DNA of 64,000 nucleotides from the NCBI RefSeq assembly GCF_001625305.1, contig NW_017803882.1, forward strand, positions 150,650 through 214,649, written 5' to 3'. The DNA is from Branchiostoma belcheri (lineage: Eukaryota; Chordata; Leptocardii; Amphioxiformes; Branchiostomatidae). The notes under the pieces are model-generated. The model was not told where the DNA came from and did no database searches. It was given only the letters and a program-made list of their open reading frames with translations. A program made the position numbers and the translations under genes. Positions 62,813 to 64,000 of the stretch are shown here, piece after piece (position 1 is the first letter of the stretch; each line of letters opens with the position of its first letter).

Positions 62813-64000
62813 ATGTCTGCTACTTTTGTAGTACTAGCCAGCATATTACTGGCTGTGCATTGTTGTATATTATGTATACCTCATTCTAAACCTGTTCACC
62901 AAAACTTCCTTCACAAAGAGAAAAGACAAAACATGCTGAAAGTACAAGTGCCAAACTCTATTTTCCCAACAATTAGTATCATCTCATCGAATAGTAATAA
63001 TATATGCCTACAATCCTTATCTTCCATTTTTATCAACTCGAAACAATCTTGGAACCTCCCTAGAAGGCCCAAACTTTCCATATTTTACTCCATTCTTCTT
63101 ATTCTACTTTCTGGAGATATTCAACCCAACCCTGGCCCACGTGTACCTAAGTACCCTTGCGGTGTGTGCCGACGTGCCGTTAAGTGGGAAAGGGCCGACG
63201 GGCGCAGGGCAGTCTGTTGCGATTCATGTGACACATGGTATCACACAGACTGCATGGGTATGGCAACACCAGTTTACAACGCAATTAACCAACCCAGTGT
63301 GTCTTGGATTTGTTGCAGCTGTGGACTTCCTAACTTCAGCTCCAGTTTATTTAGTTCTTCTACCTTTGAAACTTCTAATTGTTTCACCTTTTCCTCATCC
63401 AGTCATAGTTCCTGTTCTAGCCCAGGGAACATGATAGGCTCACCTGTTGCCACTTCAACTCCAACTGGTCAAGCTCCAAAACCACCACCTAGGGTCAAAT
63501 CCCAACAGAAACCCCTTCGGGCGGTAGTCATAAACTTCCAGTCAATAAGGAATAAGGTGTCTGAATTCCATGTCTTCTGTGATACAGTCAAACCAGACGT
63601 CATAGTGGGTACTGAGTCATGGCTAGACCCAACTGTAGGCAATAGCGAGATCTTTCCGACATCGTACTCCGCCTACAGGAAGGACAGGGAAGGGCGAGGA
63701 GGTGGAGTCTTCATAGCAGTGAAGAACTCCATCATAGCCACTCACCTTCCAGATCCTGACTGTACGAGCGAACTGACATGGGTTCAAATACAGCTTGCAC
63801 ACAGCAAAACAGTACACATAGGGGCTTACTATCGCCCACCATCTGCCGACCAGAGTGACTTGACATCTCTTGAACAGTCCCTGACTCGGATACGAGATCA
63901 GTCCAAAAGCTCTCACATATGGCTGGCGGGAGACTTTAACCTCCCCACAGCTAGGTGGAACACAGATACCACCTCAAATTCCACCTCAAATCTCTCCAAG
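62813..64000 (+). mobile_element. Autonomous-type non-LTR retrotransposon, 5' part (continues past the window)
   Basis: The open frame from ATG 62813 runs 396 codons to the window end with no stop, which is rare among the decayed elements in this window. Domains in order: a hydrophobic N-terminal stretch, a 2A-like motif, a PHD finger and the start of the AP endonuclease. RT is expected just beyond 64000. The 5' UTR start is not defined. PHD-containing elements with 2A-like motifs are known in CR1/L2-like groups of invertebrate deuterostomes; clade is inferred. Confidence 0.8.
62813..64000 (+). CDS. ORF with 2A-like motif, PHD finger and AP endonuclease, 3' open
   Basis: Residues 1-25 (MSATFVVLASILLAVHCCIL) look like a signal peptide or membrane anchor. 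LLILLSGDIQPNPGP ends at residue 109; canonical 2A peptides have D-V/I-E-x-N-P-G-P, here Q replaces E. The PHD finger uses C116, C119, C136, C139, H144, C147, then C167/C168 and C170. The endonuclease starts near N241 (VVINFQS), with E268 (GTESWLD), GAYYRPP, and D374-N376 (AGDFN), all expected catalytic residues. Active 2A sites let ribosomes release the upstream product and continue, which could give a separate secreted or membrane N-terminal peptide; the variant residue makes activity uncertain. Confidence 0.85.
   Translation, partial: MSATFVVLASILLAVHCCILCIPHSKPVHQNFLHKEKRQNMLKVQVPNSIFPTISIISSNSNNICLQSLSSIFINSKQSWNLPRRPKLSIFYSILLILLSGDIQPNPGPRVPKYPCGVCRRAVKWERADGRRAVCCDSCDTWYHTDCMGMATPVYNAINQPSVSWICCSCGLPNFSSSLFSSSTFETSNCFTFSSSSHSSCSSPGNMIGSPVATSTPTGQAPKPPPRVKSQQKPLRAVVINFQSIRNKVSEFHVFCDTVKPDVIVGTESWLDPTVGNSEIFPTSYSAYRKDREGRGGGVFIAVKNSIIATHLPDPDCTSELTWVQIQLAHSKTVHIGAYYRPPSADQSDLTSLEQSLTRIRDQSKSSHIWLAGDFNLPTARWNTDTTSNSTSNLSK

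Overview
The window looks like retroelement-rich chromosomal DNA of a marine invertebrate deuterostome, most likely a cephalochordate (amphioxus, Branchiostoma). The basis is indirect: spliced metazoan genes with GT-AG introns, an A1CF/RBM46-type RNA-binding protein, an XIAP-type inhibitor of apoptosis, CR1/L2-like non-LTR elements with a PHD finger and a 2A-like motif, DIRS-like tyrosine recombinase, Penelope-like elements and many TACATGTA octamers. No species call is possible from sequence alone.

Layout. 1-4.0 kb: a decayed non-LTR polymerase (endonuclease plus reverse transcriptase, three frameshifts), a 34-bp-arm palindrome leading into a Penelope GIY-YIG fragment, one exon of an unknown minus-strand gene, and a second non-LTR 3' end. 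4-12 kb: repeat mosaic with a 443-bp unit present twice, a tyrosine-recombinase fragment, another RT fragment, and a 380-bp duplication on both sides of a 20-N assembly gap. 12-16 kb: mostly non-coding, with a foldback MITE carrying a perfect 10-bp target duplication. 16.07-17.53 kb (minus): an A1CF/RBM46/47-like gene, whole CDS in one exon. 17.5-26.6 kb: non-coding with a hAT MITE, a 123-bp MITE and a non-LTR C-terminal zinc-knuckle fragment. 26.63-27.01 kb: a possible first exon with an in-frame stop. 27.64-28.86 kb: an internally deleted Penelope element bounded by a 13-bp target duplication, with a hammerhead-like motif in each inverted terminal repeat. 29.1-30.1 kb: an LTR with a tRNA-His-type primer-binding site, interrupted by nested elements. 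32.5 kb: a Ty3/Gypsy protease fragment. 35.0-36.4 kb: a 1.35-kb element with GC-rich terminal inverted repeats and clusters of CGTAGAGCGTAAT. 38.7-48.1 kb (minus): a multi-exon EnSpm/CACTA-like transposase gene with one amber codon. A MITE family with ends GGCCACACC/GGTGTGGCC occurs five times between 32 and 50 kb; a 620-bp tandem duplication and a tRNA-derived SINE lie at 46-48.6 kb. 51.67-55.61 kb (plus): a complete-looking XIAP-like gene (3 BIR, UBA, RING; 695 aa predicted). 57.5-60.5 kb: GC-rich remains of an LTR element. 62.8-64.0 kb: the intact 5' part of a PHD-endonuclease non-LTR element that runs off the window.

Only two host genes are clear: the A1CF/RBM46/47-like RNA-binding protein and the XIAP-like ubiquitin ligase. 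They show no functional linkage. The rest is layered mobile DNA, with several elements inserted into other elements or into introns. I found no prokaryote-style operon, CRISPR array or defence cluster. The observations most worth following are the Penelope hammerhead motifs, the spliced transposase gene, three MITEs with exact target duplications, and the 35-kb element with clustered subterminal motifs.
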